Under the pieces are notes generated by a model. That model was not told where the DNA came from, did no database searches, and was given only the letters and a program-made list of their open reading frames with translations. DNA of 49,077 nucleotides from Streptomyces rubellomurinus. GTDB lineage: Bacteria; Actinomycetota; Actinomycetes; Streptomycetales; Streptomycetaceae. The DNA is taken from NCBI RefSeq assembly GCF_000961885.1, contig NZ_JZKH01000060.1:1-49077 (forward strand). The letters are read 5' to 3'. This document shows, piece by piece, positions 30,934 through 39,187 of this stretch (positions are counted from its first letter, which is position 1; each line of letters opens with the position of its first letter). The translations under genes were made by a program, and so were the position numbers.

Positions 30934-32169
30934 CTAGTTGGCGAGGCTGAAGTCCCCGCCGACCGGGGCGGCGAGCTTGTCGACACCGGTCAGCGCGGTG
31001 AGCGAGGTGACCGGGGTGGTGCTGTTGTCGGTGGTGCCGTTGCCGAGCTGCCCGGAGCCGTTGTTGCCCCAGGAGCGGACGGTGTTGTCGCCGAGCAGCG
31101 CGACGGTGTGCTCGCGGCCGCCCGCGACCAGCTGGACGCCGGTGATGCCGGGCACCGGGACGGGGGTGATGCGGTAGTCCGTCGTCCCGTCGCCGATCTG
31201 GCCGGAGGTGTTCTGGCCCCAGGCCTTCAGCTTGTTGTCGCTGTCGGTGACGGCCATGCTGTGGTTGCAGCCCGCCGCGATCTGGGAGACGCCGCCGAGC
31301 CAGATGCCCTGGGTGTCGACCGGGGTGTAGCGGCTGATGGTGCTGTTGTCGCCGAGCTGCCCGGTGGCGTTGTAGCCCCAGGTCTTCACCGCGTTGCCGC
31401 TGGTCGGCTTGCTCGGCCCGCTCGGCGGCCCGACCAGGGCGATGTTGTGGTTGCAGCCCGCCGCGATCCGGGTGACACCGGTCAGGTTGCTCACCTGGAA
31501 GGCGACGTTGCGGCTGGCCGAAGTGCCGTCGCCCAGCTGGCCGTTGATGTTGTAGCCCCAGGCCCAGACGGTGCCGTCCTCGCGCAGCGCGATGCTGTGG
31601 TTGAGCCCGGCGGCGATCGCGATCACCTTGTTGAGGCCTTCGACCCGCACCGGCACGCTGCTGTCCGTGTTGGTGCCGTTGCCGAGCTGCCCGTAGTTGT
31701 TGTGGCCCCAGGCGACGACGGTCTGGTCGGCGAGCAGGGCGAGGCTGTGCGCGCCGCCGCCCGCGATGTCGGTGACGTTGCTCAGGTTCACCACCTGGCC
31801 GGGCGCGTTGTGGCTGAACACCGAGCCGTCGCCGAGCTGCCCGAAGGTGTTGGCGCCCCAGGACTGGACGGTGCGGTCGGTCAGCAGCGCGAGGCCGTGG
31901 CCGTTGGTGGGGCCGGCGCCGCCGGCGGCGATCTTGACCACCTCGGCGCTGGTCAGCCCGAGCACGCTCGTCGAGGTCGTCCGGAAGTCGGTCCAGGTGC
32001 CGTCGCCGAGCTGGCCGGAGCGGTTGTTGCCCCAGGCCTTGAGCCGCTTCTCCTGGGCGTGCGCGCTGCCGGCCGGCAGAGCAGCGAGTCCGAGCGCGGT
32101 CAGCGCGGCGACGGCGGCGGCGAGCGCCGGGCGCAGCCGACCTCGGTGTGCGGTACGGGAGTTGGTCAT
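30934..32169 (-). CDS. Secreted seven-repeat RCC1-type beta-propeller
   Basis: 411 residues from ATG 32169 with GGAAGG upstream. Signal peptide residues 1-38 ending GSAHA. Seven RCC1 repeats follow, each with the core WGxNxxGQLGDG: KAWGNNRSGQLGDGT, QSWGANTFGQLGDGS, VAWGHNNYGQLGNGT, WAWGYNINGQLGDGT, KTWGYNATGQLGDNS, KAWGQNTSGQIGDGT, RSWGNNGSGQLGNGT, matching a complete seven-bladed propeller. A scaffold or binding role is likely. It lies 32 bases downstream of a paralogue. Confidence 0.95.
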   Translation of the reverse strand: MTNSRTAHRGRLRPALAAAVAALTALGLAALPAGSAHAQEKRLKAWGNNRSGQLGDGTWTDFRTTSTSVLGLTSAEVVKIAAGGAGPTNGHGLALLTDRTVQSWGANTFGQLGDGSVFSHNAPGQVVNLSNVTDIAGGGAHSLALLADQTVVAWGHNNYGQLGNGTNTDSSVPVRVEGLNKVIAIAAGLNHSIALREDGTVWAWGYNINGQLGDGTSASRNVAFQVSNLTGVTRIAAGCNHNIALVGPPSGPSKPTSGNAVKTWGYNATGQLGDNSTISRYTPVDTQGIWLGGVSQIAAGCNHSMAVTDSDNKLKAWGQNTSGQIGDGTTDYRITPVPVPGITGVQLVAGGREHTVALLGDNTVRSWGNNGSGQLGNGTTDNSTTPVTSLTALTGVDKLAAPVGGDFSLAN

Positions 32170-32201
32170 GTGCTGCCTTCCTGATCGGAGGGGCGGGGAG
32201 G

Positions 32202-33455
32202 TCACCGCGCCAGGCTGAAGCTGCCGTTGGAGGGGGCGGCCACCATGGAAACGGCGCCGGACTTGGCCAGCACCTGCACCGGGGTGGCCTTGTCCTTGGT
32301 GGTGCCGTCGCCGAGCTGGCCCTTGTCGTTCAGGCCCCAGGCCTGGACGGTGCCGTCCGAGAGCACGGCCAGGTTGTGCGAGGCGCCGGAGGCGATGCCG
32401 ATGGCCCCGGTGACGCCGGGGATCGGCACGCTGGTGTTGCGCTGGGTCTGGGTGCCGTCGCCGACCTGGCCCTTGTCGTTCAGGCCCCAGCCGCGCAGGG
32501 TCTTGTCCTGAAGGAGGGCGATGCTGTGCGAGGCGCCGGCGGAGAGCGCGGTGACGTTCTTGAGCTCCAGGACCGGCACCGGGTAAGGCTTGTTGACGAT
32601 GCTGTCGTCGCCCAACTGCCCCTTGTCATTGAGGCCCCAGGCCATCACCGAGCCGTCCGCGAGCAGCGCGAAGGCGTGCGAGGCGCCGGCGGCGATGCCC
32701 TTGACGGTGGTCAGCTCGGGGATCTGCATGGCGGTGGTGCGGGTGGTCGGGGTCGGCGTGGGCACGGCGGCGGTCGAGCTCGACGGCTTCGCGGTGACGC
32801 CGAGCTGGCCCTTGTCGTTGTTGCCCCAGGTCTTGACGGTGCCGTCCGCGAGCAGGGCCATGCTGAACGCGTCACCGGCCGCGATCGCCTTGACGCTGTC
32901 CAGCCCGGCCACCGTCACCGGCAGGTTGGCGTTGGTGTTGGTGCCGTCGCCCAGCTGGCCCTTGTCGTTCAGACCCCAGGCCTGGACGGTGCCGTCCTTC
33001 AGCAGGGCGAGCGCGTGCGCGCCGCCGGCCGCGACCGCCTGGACGCCGCCCAGCCCGGCCACCAGCGCCGGCACCGCCCACTCGTCGGTGGTGCTGGTGG
33101 TGCCGTTGCCGAGCTGGCCCTTGTCGTTCTTGCCCCAGGCCTCGACGGTGCCGTTGGCCAGCAGGGCGAGGCCGAAGCCGGTCACGGTGGCGCCGGTTCC
33201 GCCGGTGCCACCGGCAGCGACCGAGTTGAGCTCGGCGCCGGACAGCCCGACGACCGAGGTCGGGGTGAGCCGCTGGGTCTTGGTGCCGTCGCCCAGCTGG
33301 CCGTTGGCGTTCTGCCCCCAGGAGCGCAGCCGCAGGTCGTACGCGGAGGCGGCGGAGGTGGGCAGCGCGACGGAGCCGAGCAGGGCCAGGCTCGCGACCA
33401 GGGCGGGCACGGCGGCCGCGGGCAGGCGGCGGAACTTGCGGTGCAGCGGGTGCAT
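32202..33455 (-). CDS. Secreted seven-repeat RCC1-type beta-propeller (paralogue)
   Basis: 417 residues from ATG 33455, GAGGAAG upstream. Signal peptide ends near TSAASA. Seven repeats, several almost identical in the core (LNDKGQLGDGT recurs), more uniform than in the downstream copy, suggesting recent internal duplication or gene conversion. Probably co-transcribed with the downstream RCC1 gene. Ligand unknown. Confidence 0.95.
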   Translation of the reverse strand: MHPLHRKFRRLPAAAVPALVASLALLGSVALPTSAASAYDLRLRSWGQNANGQLGDGTKTQRLTPTSVVGLSGAELNSVAAGGTGGTGATVTGFGLALLANGTVEAWGKNDKGQLGNGTTSTTDEWAVPALVAGLGGVQAVAAGGAHALALLKDGTVQAWGLNDKGQLGDGTNTNANLPVTVAGLDSVKAIAAGDAFSMALLADGTVKTWGNNDKGQLGVTAKPSSSTAAVPTPTPTTRTTAMQIPELTTVKGIAAGASHAFALLADGSVMAWGLNDKGQLGDDSIVNKPYPVPVLELKNVTALSAGASHSIALLQDKTLRGWGLNDKGQVGDGTQTQRNTSVPIPGVTGAIGIASGASHNLAVLSDGTVQAWGLNDKGQLGDGTTKDKATPVQVLAKSGAVSMVAAPSNGSFSLAR

Positions 33456-33558
33456 CTCTTCCTCACGTTCGAAGGGCGGCGGGCATGGGGGTGCCCGGCG
33501 GCGGCACGGGGATGCCGCCACTCGGGGTGGTGACGGGGTGGGTCGGGTGACGGGTGGG

Positions 33559-33792
33559 TCAGAGGCAGGGGCGCGCCGGGGCCGCCCGGCGGACGGGCTC
33601 GCCGACGATCAGGCCGGGCGGCGGCAGCGGCCGGTGGTGCGGCGCGACGTGGGCGGCGTCGTCGCCGACGCAGGGCGGCACCGGTCGCACGACGGCCGGG
33701 GCGGTCGCCGCGGCCGGGGCGGCGCCGAGCAGCGGCAGGGAGCAGGCGAGCAACAGCAGGCCTCGCGCGGCGGAGCGGGAAAGCGGTGACAT
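33559..33792 (-). CDS. 77-residue secreted Pro-rich protein
   Basis: ATG 33792 with GAGGGA upstream. A signal peptide (GLLLLACSLPLLGAAPAAA) precedes a Pro/His/Arg-rich mature part of about 45 residues with two Cys (PPCVGDD and the terminal PCL). It is upstream of the RCC1 genes on the same strand, with a 103-base gap, so it may belong to the same unit. Not recognised; the short length and high GC keep confidence moderate. Confidence 0.6.
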   Translation of the reverse strand: MSPLSRSAARGLLLLACSLPLLGAAPAAATAPAVVRPVPPCVGDDAAHVAPHHRPLPPPGLIVGEPVRRAAPARPCL

Positions 33793-34076
33793 GACGTCCC
33801 TCGGGATCCGGGCACGCGGCATCCTGGCCGCACGGCCGTAGCTGGGAGTGGAGATCGGATCGCCGGAAAGCCTCCCCAAGGACCAGAACGGTCGTGCGGT
33901 TCCGAACGGCTTTCCACACAGTCGGCCCAGCCGGATCGTTCGCCTTCGCTCCATCGGACGGTCAGTGGTTGCGGTCCGTGACGGAGGCCCGAAGCATGGA
34001 GCGCCGGGGCTGGTTCACCGTCAGCTCACCATGGCGCAAGTGCCCGACGAATCCGCCGACTTCAGTGGGAGAGACC

Positions 34077-34976
34077 GTGCTGCGAACACAGCCCGCCAGA
34101 CTTCTAGCCGTCACCCTCGGTGCCGCCCTCGCCGTGGCGGCGCCCGCTCCGGCGGGGGCCGAGGACACCCAGCCGGCCGTCGTAGTGAACGGAACGTTCT
34201 CCTCGCCGACCGTGCCGGCCGGCCAGACCTGGGCCTCGGGCGTCGACGGCTGGAGCGGCGCGGCCGGCGTCGCCTCCGCCGCCTACGCCGCCCACCCGCG
34301 AGGCTTCCAGGCGGCCACGCTCGGCTGGAACGGCAACGCGGTCTCGCTCAGCACCCGGGTCCGCGGTGTCCGGGCCGGCGCCACGGTGACCCTCAGCTGG
34401 GACGACTCCCCCTACGCCTGCGCCGCCCAGGGCGCCGCCAGGCGGACGTACACCGTGACAGTCGCCGGACAGGGCAACAGTCCGGGCAGCTTCGGCTCCA
34501 ACATCCCCAATGGCAGCACGAATTGGTTCCTCGGCCGCACCTACTCCTTCACCGCCGCCGAGGACGCGCCGCAGATCACCTTCACCCCGACCAACACCGA
34601 CAACCCCGGCTGCGGCGTGTTCTTCACCAACGTCGACGCCAAGCAGACCGCCCCGCCGCAGCAGCCGCCCGCGCAGGACCCGTGCGCGGGCGACGCGGCG
34701 AGCACCTCGCAGTGCAAGGACGTCGCGGACAACAAGGACCAGATCAGCAAGTGCAAGGCCTCCGACCGGGACTGCCTGGCGACCGTCGCCGGTGACGGCA
34801 AGGCGGAGAAGGACGGCATCGCCGACGAGAAGCAGACACTGACGGACTTCAACAAGGTCCCCCGCGACCAGAAGCCGAACGACGCGGCCACCGGCCTGTG
34901 CGCCCTGCCGAACGCGCTGACCGACGTCCCGCCCGGCAACGCGGTCGTCCCGCCGAGCGACTGGTGGTTCTGCTGA
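34077..34976 (+). CDS. Secreted DUF642/CBM-like protein
   Basis: 299 residues from GTG 34077 with GGGAGAGA upstream. Signal peptide ends near APAGA. VVVNGTFSSPTVPAGQTW, GFQAATLGWNGNAVSLSTRV and VTLSWDDSPYACAAQG form a jelly-roll with the NGxF/W.. and LSWDxSP patterns shared with the next gene. The C-terminal half is Asp/Lys-rich, with six Cys (PCAGDA, SQCKD, KCKASDRDCL, LCALP) and closes with PSDWWFC. The stop overlaps the next start (TGATG), so the two are co-translated. A carbohydrate-binding secreted protein is a reasonable guess. Confidence 0.85.
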   Translation: MLRTQPARLLAVTLGAALAVAAPAPAGAEDTQPAVVVNGTFSSPTVPAGQTWASGVDGWSGAAGVASAAYAAHPRGFQAATLGWNGNAVSLSTRVRGVRAGATVTLSWDDSPYACAAQGAARRTYTVTVAGQGNSPGSFGSNIPNGSTNWFLGRTYSFTAAEDAPQITFTPTNTDNPGCGVFFTNVDAKQTAPPQQPPAQDPCAGDAASTSQCKDVADNKDQISKCKASDRDCLATVAGDGKAEKDGIADEKQTLTDFNKVPRDQKPNDAATGLCALPNALTDVPPGNAVVPPSDWWFC

Positions 34977-36328
34977 TGCGGCGCCGGCTCCTGCACCGGG
35001 TCGGCTGCTCGGTGGCGACGGCCGGACTGGCCCTCGCCGCCGCCCCGCCCGCGCACGCCGCCGACACGGTGGCCGTCCAGGTCCTCAACGGCACCTTCGC
35101 GCAGCCCGTCGCCCCCGACAACGGCACGGCCGCCGGGCACACCGACTGGTCGCCGGAGAACAACGGCGTGGTCTTCGGCAAGGCACTCGCCCAGCACCCG
35201 CAGGGCTACCAGGCGGCGTCGCTGAACTGGAACGGCTCCCCGCTGGTCCTGCGCACCCGGCTGTGGGGCGTGAAGGCGGGCTCGCACGTCACCCTCAGCT
35301 GGGACGACAGCCCGGGCGTGGACCGGCGCTGCACGGCCGAGCAGCTCAAGGACGGCCAGACGTACAACGTCGCGCTGATCGCCCCCGGGCCGGTGCCGGA
35401 CCCGCAGATCACCACCAAGGGCACCGACACCGTCGGCACCGCCAACTGGACCACCGGGCGCAGCTTCGGCTTCGACGCCCCCGAGGACAACCCGATGGTC
35501 TCGTTCGAGTCCGCCGAGCGGCGCGACTCCCTCTCCTGCGGCCCGCTGATCACCAACGTCACCGCCGCGCAGACGCCCGCGCCCGTCGACCAGAAGGTCC
35601 GCAAGGAGCAACTGCCGCCGCCCAAGGGCTACAAGGGCAACGAGCCGCTGGAGCCGGGCGTCGTGGTGGACGACTGCGAGGGCGCGGCCGCCAACTGCAC
35701 CTTCACCGTGGACAAGGGCTCCTCCTACCAGTACTACGGCCAGAGCCGGATCGTCGGCGAGGTGTACCTCAACTGCAGCCGCAACGCGATCGTGGACGAC
35801 CGGAAGATCACCGTCACCGAGCCGCCGTACGACAGCCTGACGCAGTACTACGCCCTGAAGGGCACCCCGCTGGTGCCCAGCCGCTCCGACATCTCGCAGA
35901 GCCGGCCCAACCTGGCCGGCCAGGCCGCCGCCGGGTTCAGCGCGGCGGGCGGCAACCCGGCGGCCGTCTCGACCACCAACCCGCTCACCTGGAGCCGGAC
36001 GAGCACCAAGGGCCTCAACCCCACCATCCAGCCGGGCGAGGTGAGTTGGATCGAGGTGCAGCCGGCCCGCGAGCGGGTGGCGGGCACCTTCACCAACGCC
36101 CGCAACAAGTACCGGCTCGACGCGGTCTTCGACGTCCCGGCGACCTCCCTGCCGGACCGCTACTTCCAGCGCACCGGCCCGTTCACCGACGTCGAGCTGC
36201 AGCGCTGCGCCGCCGCCCGGCCGACCGCCGGCACGCCGGACAACGGGGCGAACCCGGGCAACCGGCTGGTCTCCGTCGACGCGCCGCCGGCCGGGGTGCG
36301 GGCGCGGTCGGTAGCGCTCAACCCGTAG
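34976..36328 (+). CDS. Secreted two-domain protein: CBM-like jelly-roll plus aerolysin-like beta module
   Basis: 450 residues. Signal peptide about 1-29. Domain 1 (about 32-205) is homologous to the previous protein (VLNGTF, GYQAASLNWNG, VTLSWDDSPG). Domain 2 (about 235-430) has CTFTVDKGSSYQYYGQSRIVGEVYLNCSRNAIVDDRKITV, a Ser/Thr-rich middle, then GEVSWIEVQPARERVAGTFTNARNKYRLDAVFDVPATS. The same spacing of Cys-x-Phe, VGxVxxNC and the closing strand pattern recurs in the two convergent proteins at 36393 and 37325. That arrangement resembles aerolysin/ETX-MTX2 beta-pore-forming proteins. The jelly-roll would be the receptor-binding part. Fold assignment is by pattern only. Confidence 0.7.
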   Translation: MRRRLLHRVGCSVATAGLALAAAPPAHAADTVAVQVLNGTFAQPVAPDNGTAAGHTDWSPENNGVVFGKALAQHPQGYQAASLNWNGSPLVLRTRLWGVKAGSHVTLSWDDSPGVDRRCTAEQLKDGQTYNVALIAPGPVPDPQITTKGTDTVGTANWTTGRSFGFDAPEDNPMVSFESAERRDSLSCGPLITNVTAAQTPAPVDQKVRKEQLPPPKGYKGNEPLEPGVVVDDCEGAAANCTFTVDKGSSYQYYGQSRIVGEVYLNCSRNAIVDDRKITVTEPPYDSLTQYYALKGTPLVPSRSDISQSRPNLAGQAAAGFSAAGGNPAAVSTTNPLTWSRTSTKGLNPTIQPGEVSWIEVQPARERVAGTFTNARNKYRLDAVFDVPATSLPDRYFQRTGPFTDVELQRCAAARPTAGTPDNGANPGNRLVSVDAPPAGVRARSVALNP

Positions 36329-36344
36329 GCAGCGCGCACGGCGT

Positions 36345-36376
36345 GGCCGCCTGCCCGAGGATCCGGGCAGGCGGCC
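36345..36376. terminator. 13-bp hairpin between convergent secreted-protein genes
   Basis: GGCCGCCTGCCCG and its complement with loop AGGATC-like spacing; it lies 17 bases after one stop and 17 before the other. Confidence 0.85.
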
Positions 36377-36392
36377 TCGGCACGTCCGGCGG

Positions 36393-37328
36393 CTACCGGT
36401 CCAGCGCCGCCCAGCTCCCCTCGGGCGTCAGCCGGTACTGCTCGACGGGCCGGGCGCCGTCCGTGCGCGGGGGCGCCTCGATCGGCTCGCTCGGGAGGGA
36501 CCGCCCCGGCGGCCGCATCGACAGGCACTTGTCCGTCGCGCTGAAGGTCTGCGCGACGACGGTGCTGACGTTGACGGTCGACGGGCTGTCGACGATCACG
36601 TTCTTGATCAGCTTCGCGGCGCCGTCGACGCTCAGCTCGCCCACCGTGCGGGTCATCGCGTTCAGCGTGCCGAACTGCAGCTCGTCGCCGGACTTCACGG
36701 TGAACCTGACCTGGGTGGTCTCGGTCACGACCTGCCGCCACTCGTGCGACCAGGTGGCCTTGAAGGCGGACTGGAAGCTGGCCTGGGCGCTGAGCTTGAG
36801 CGCGGCGGAGCCCGCCACGTTGCCGCTCACGTTCACGCTCCCGCCGTTGCTGATCTCCGAGTTCGGGCCCTTGTCCTTGGGCGGCGTGTGGTCGGTGTGG
36901 TTGACGGTGGTGGTGTTGCTGCCGGCGATGCTGCCGCCGACCGTGGTGGTGTTGTCGATGGTGCCGGTGAGTGTGACGCTCCCGGAGATCTCCCCCGAGA
37001 TGTTGTCCTTGGTGCTGTTCTCCAGCACCACCGTGCGCTCGACGGTGATCGGCTTGTTGGTGCAGTTGATCGCCGCGTTGCCGACCGAGACCACGCCCGT
37101 GGTGAGCTCCCGGGACAGTCCGGGGATGACGCGGAACGAGCAGCCGTAGTCCTGCCCGCAGCCGTGCGCGAGGGCCGGGGCGTCCGGCAGCGGGGTGTCG
37201 CCGTCGAAGGCCTGCGCCTGGGGCTGGTCGTCGGGGGCGGGCTCCGCCGCGAAGGCCTGCCCGGTGCACAGGGCCACGGCGATCAGGGCCGCCGGCAGGG
37301 CCCGCACCGCCCGCGTCCGGCGCTTCAC
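36393..37328 (-). CDS. Secreted aerolysin-like (ETX/MTX2-type) protein, copy 2
   Basis: 311 residues from GTG 37328 with GGAGG upstream; starts inside the stop of the upstream copy (GTGA). Signal peptide ends near GQAFA. Features: CSFRVIPG, VVSVGNAAINC, then a long alternating Ser/Thr/Asn region (TVVLENSTKDNISG, TTTVGGSIAGSNTTTVNH), then FQSAFKATWSHEWRQVVTETTQVRFTVKSGDELQFG, and GAAKLIKNVIVDSPS. Alternating Ser/Thr strands followed by TxxVxFxVxxGDxxQF is the pattern of the ETX/MTX2 membrane-inserting hairpin region. I infer a beta-pore-forming or related secreted protein; target unknown. Confidence 0.7.
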   Translation of the reverse strand: MKRRTRAVRALPAALIAVALCTGQAFAAEPAPDDQPQAQAFDGDTPLPDAPALAHGCGQDYGCSFRVIPGLSRELTTGVVSVGNAAINCTNKPITVERTVVLENSTKDNISGEISGSVTLTGTIDNTTTVGGSIAGSNTTTVNHTDHTPPKDKGPNSEISNGGSVNVSGNVAGSAALKLSAQASFQSAFKATWSHEWRQVVTETTQVRFTVKSGDELQFGTLNAMTRTVGELSVDGAAKLIKNVIVDSPSTVNVSTVVAQTFSATDKCLSMRPPGRSLPSEPIEAPPRTDGARPVEQYRLTPEGSWAALDR

Positions 37329-38284
37329 CGCGGCCTCCAGGTGCCCTCGGCGGTGCGGACGAAGACGGCGTCCGGCACCCGGTCGGACTCCACCGGCGGG
37401 AGTTCGATCAGGCCCGCCCCGGCCCGGCCCGGGGGCCGCAGCGAGAGGCACTTGTCCGGGACGGAGAAGGTCTGCGCCACGATCGAGCTGGCGGTGACGA
37501 TGGACGGGCTGTCCACCGTGACGTTCTTGATCAGCTTGCCGGTGTTGTTCACCGTCAGCTCACCGGCGGCCCGCGACATGGCGCTCACCATCCCGAACTG
37601 GATCTCGTCGCCCGGGCTGACGGAGAAGGACACCTTGGTCGTCTCGGTCGCCTGGGCCTGCCACTGCCGCGAGAAGGCGGCCTTGAAGGCGGACTGGAAG
37701 GTGGCCGAGACGCCGAGGTGCAGCGCGTTCGAGCCGGTCACCGTCGCCGTGACCCCGGCGGCGTTGGTGGTCTGGTCCTGGGTGGTCGGGCCCTTGTCCT
37801 TGCTCGGGCCCCACTGGGTGATGCCGTTGGTCATGGTGGGCGCCACGCTCGCCTGGCCGGAGACCGTGACCGTGACGTCGATCCCGCCCTGGATGCTCGC
37901 GCTGCCGGAGATCTCACCGCCGATGTTGTCGGTGCTGGTGCTCACCAGGGTGACGGTGCGGTTGACGTCCATGTCGCCGTTGGTGCAGTTGATCGCCGCG
38001 TTGCCCACCGACACCACGCCGCTGGTGAACTCGCGCGGCGCACGGTCGTACAGCCGGAAGCGGCAGGCCGAGGGCTGGTCGCACTGGCTGGTGACGTCCT
38101 TGGTGGAGGCGAGCGGCTTGTCCCCGTCCAGGGCCTGCGCGGCCGGGGGCGGCGGCGCGCCGCTGTCGGCGGCGGCGCTGCTCGGCACGGCGGACGGGAC
38201 CAGGACGGCTATCGCCACGCCGGGGACCAGCAGGGTGAACCGGGCGGCGCGCCGCCACGGTGGCGGGCAGGCGGAAACGACCAC
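37325..38284 (-). CDS. Secreted aerolysin-like (ETX/MTX2-type) protein, copy 1
   Basis: 319 residues from GTG 38284 with GAGGAGAG six bases upstream. Signal peptide of about 40 residues. Clearly paralogous to the next gene: CRFRLYDRAPREFTSGVVSVGNAAINC, TVTLVSTSTDNIGGEISGSASI, FQSAFKAAFSRQWQAQATETTKVSFSVSPGDEIQFG, LIKNVTVDSPSIV, and the Pro/Arg-rich end. Ends in GTGA overlap, so both are translated together. An equimolar two-component pore is conceivable but unproven. Confidence 0.7.
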   Translation of the reverse strand: MVVSACPPPWRRAARFTLLVPGVAIAVLVPSAVPSSAAADSGAPPPPAAQALDGDKPLASTKDVTSQCDQPSACRFRLYDRAPREFTSGVVSVGNAAINCTNGDMDVNRTVTLVSTSTDNIGGEISGSASIQGGIDVTVTVSGQASVAPTMTNGITQWGPSKDKGPTTQDQTTNAAGVTATVTGSNALHLGVSATFQSAFKAAFSRQWQAQATETTKVSFSVSPGDEIQFGMVSAMSRAAGELTVNNTGKLIKNVTVDSPSIVTASSIVAQTFSVPDKCLSLRPPGRAGAGLIELPPVESDRVPDAVFVRTAEGTWRPR

Positions 38285-38408
38285 GGATGCTCTCCTCGTT
38301 CGTCGGACCGGCGGTACCTCCCATCCTGGGCGAGGGTCGCATCGCAGGCGAACGGTCGGCCGGTTCCCGTCCGCCATTCGATGGCACGTCACGCCCGGGC
38401 GCCCGGCG

Positions 38409-38495
38409 TCAGGGGGTGACGCGCAGCACGAACTTGCCCGTGGAGTCGCGGCGTTCGAGGACCTCACGGCCCTCGGTGTGCGGTGTGCGGTGTGC
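38409..38495 (-). pseudogene. 3' remnant of a quinone oxidoreductase/zinc-type dehydrogenase gene
   Basis: On the minus strand a frame ends in EGREVLERRDSTGKFVLRVTP and TGA at 38409. The form AHR...GKxVL..P is the C-terminus of MDR-type quinone oxidoreductases. Upstream of about 38495 the frame degenerates into 7-bp repeats (TGTGCGG three times at 38477-38497). Only about 28 codons survive. Confidence 0.55.
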
Positions 38496-38560
38496 GGCAT
38501 GATCGTGACGTCCATGCTTGCTCGTCACATCCTGGCCCACCGACAGAACGAGGACGCCCG

Positions 38561-39094
38561 ATGACCACGACCGCCTTCCCGTCCGGAACCGCCCTGGTGC
38601 TGGTGGACCTCCAGCACTGGATCGTCAGCCGCCCGGTCGCCCCGCACTCCGGCGCCGCGGTGGTGCGCGCCGCCGCCCGGCTGAAGGCGGCCTTCGAGGC
38701 GGCCGGGCGGCCGGTGGTGCTGGTGCGGCACGCCCGGCTGGACGGCAGCGACGGCGGACCGGACTCGCACGTCAACCGCTTCGCGGCGGAGGTGGCGGCC
38801 CGGCCCGGCAACGAGGTGGTCACCAAGTACACGATCTCCGCCTTCGCCGGCACCGACCTGGACGCGCTGCTGCGCCGGCTCGGCGCGACCGCTCTGGTGG
38901 TGGCGGGCATCGCCACCGAGTACGGCGTCGGGGAGACCGTCCGCGGCGCCGTCTCCCTCGGCCACCCGGTCACCGTCGTCGAGGACGCCGTGTCCGCGCT
39001 CTCCGCCCCTGCCCACACGGCCGCCCTGGCGGCGCTGCGCGGCCTGGGCGTCACGGTCACCTCCACCGACGAGCTGATCGGCCCCGCGGACTGA
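38561..39094 (+). CDS. Isochorismatase-fold hydrolase lacking the catalytic Cys
   Basis: 177 residues from ATG 38561 with GAGGA upstream. ALVLVDLQHW gives Asp16, VVTKYTISAF gives Lys89, and VVAGIATEYGVGETVRGAV is the loop that normally carries the nucleophilic Cys (GxxT.xCV). Here that position is Gly122. The cis-peptide region VAGIATE is otherwise kept. True isochorismatases such as EntB and PhzD also lack the Cys (family knowledge), whereas nicotinamidase-type hydrolases require it, so the enzyme is unlikely to be an amidase. Substrate unknown. Confidence 0.9.
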   Translation: MTTTAFPSGTALVLVDLQHWIVSRPVAPHSGAAVVRAAARLKAAFEAAGRPVVLVRHARLDGSDGGPDSHVNRFAAEVAARPGNEVVTKYTISAFAGTDLDALLRRLGATALVVAGIATEYGVGETVRGAVSLGHPVTVVEDAVSALSAPAHTAALAALRGLGVTVTSTDELIGPAD

Positions 39095-39187
39095 CCGTCA
39101 GCCCCCGCCAACTACGGACCGGATCCCGGCACTTCTGCCGCGTATAGTCGTGCCGAGACGCATCCACCCCCGGGCCGGAGGTTCCCC

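Noticed and set aside
30769..33533. Long plus-strand frames antisense to the RCC1 genes
   Set aside because: Val/Ala/Gly-rich mirror of the RCC1 repeats; the minus-strand frames have signal peptides and seven clear repeats.
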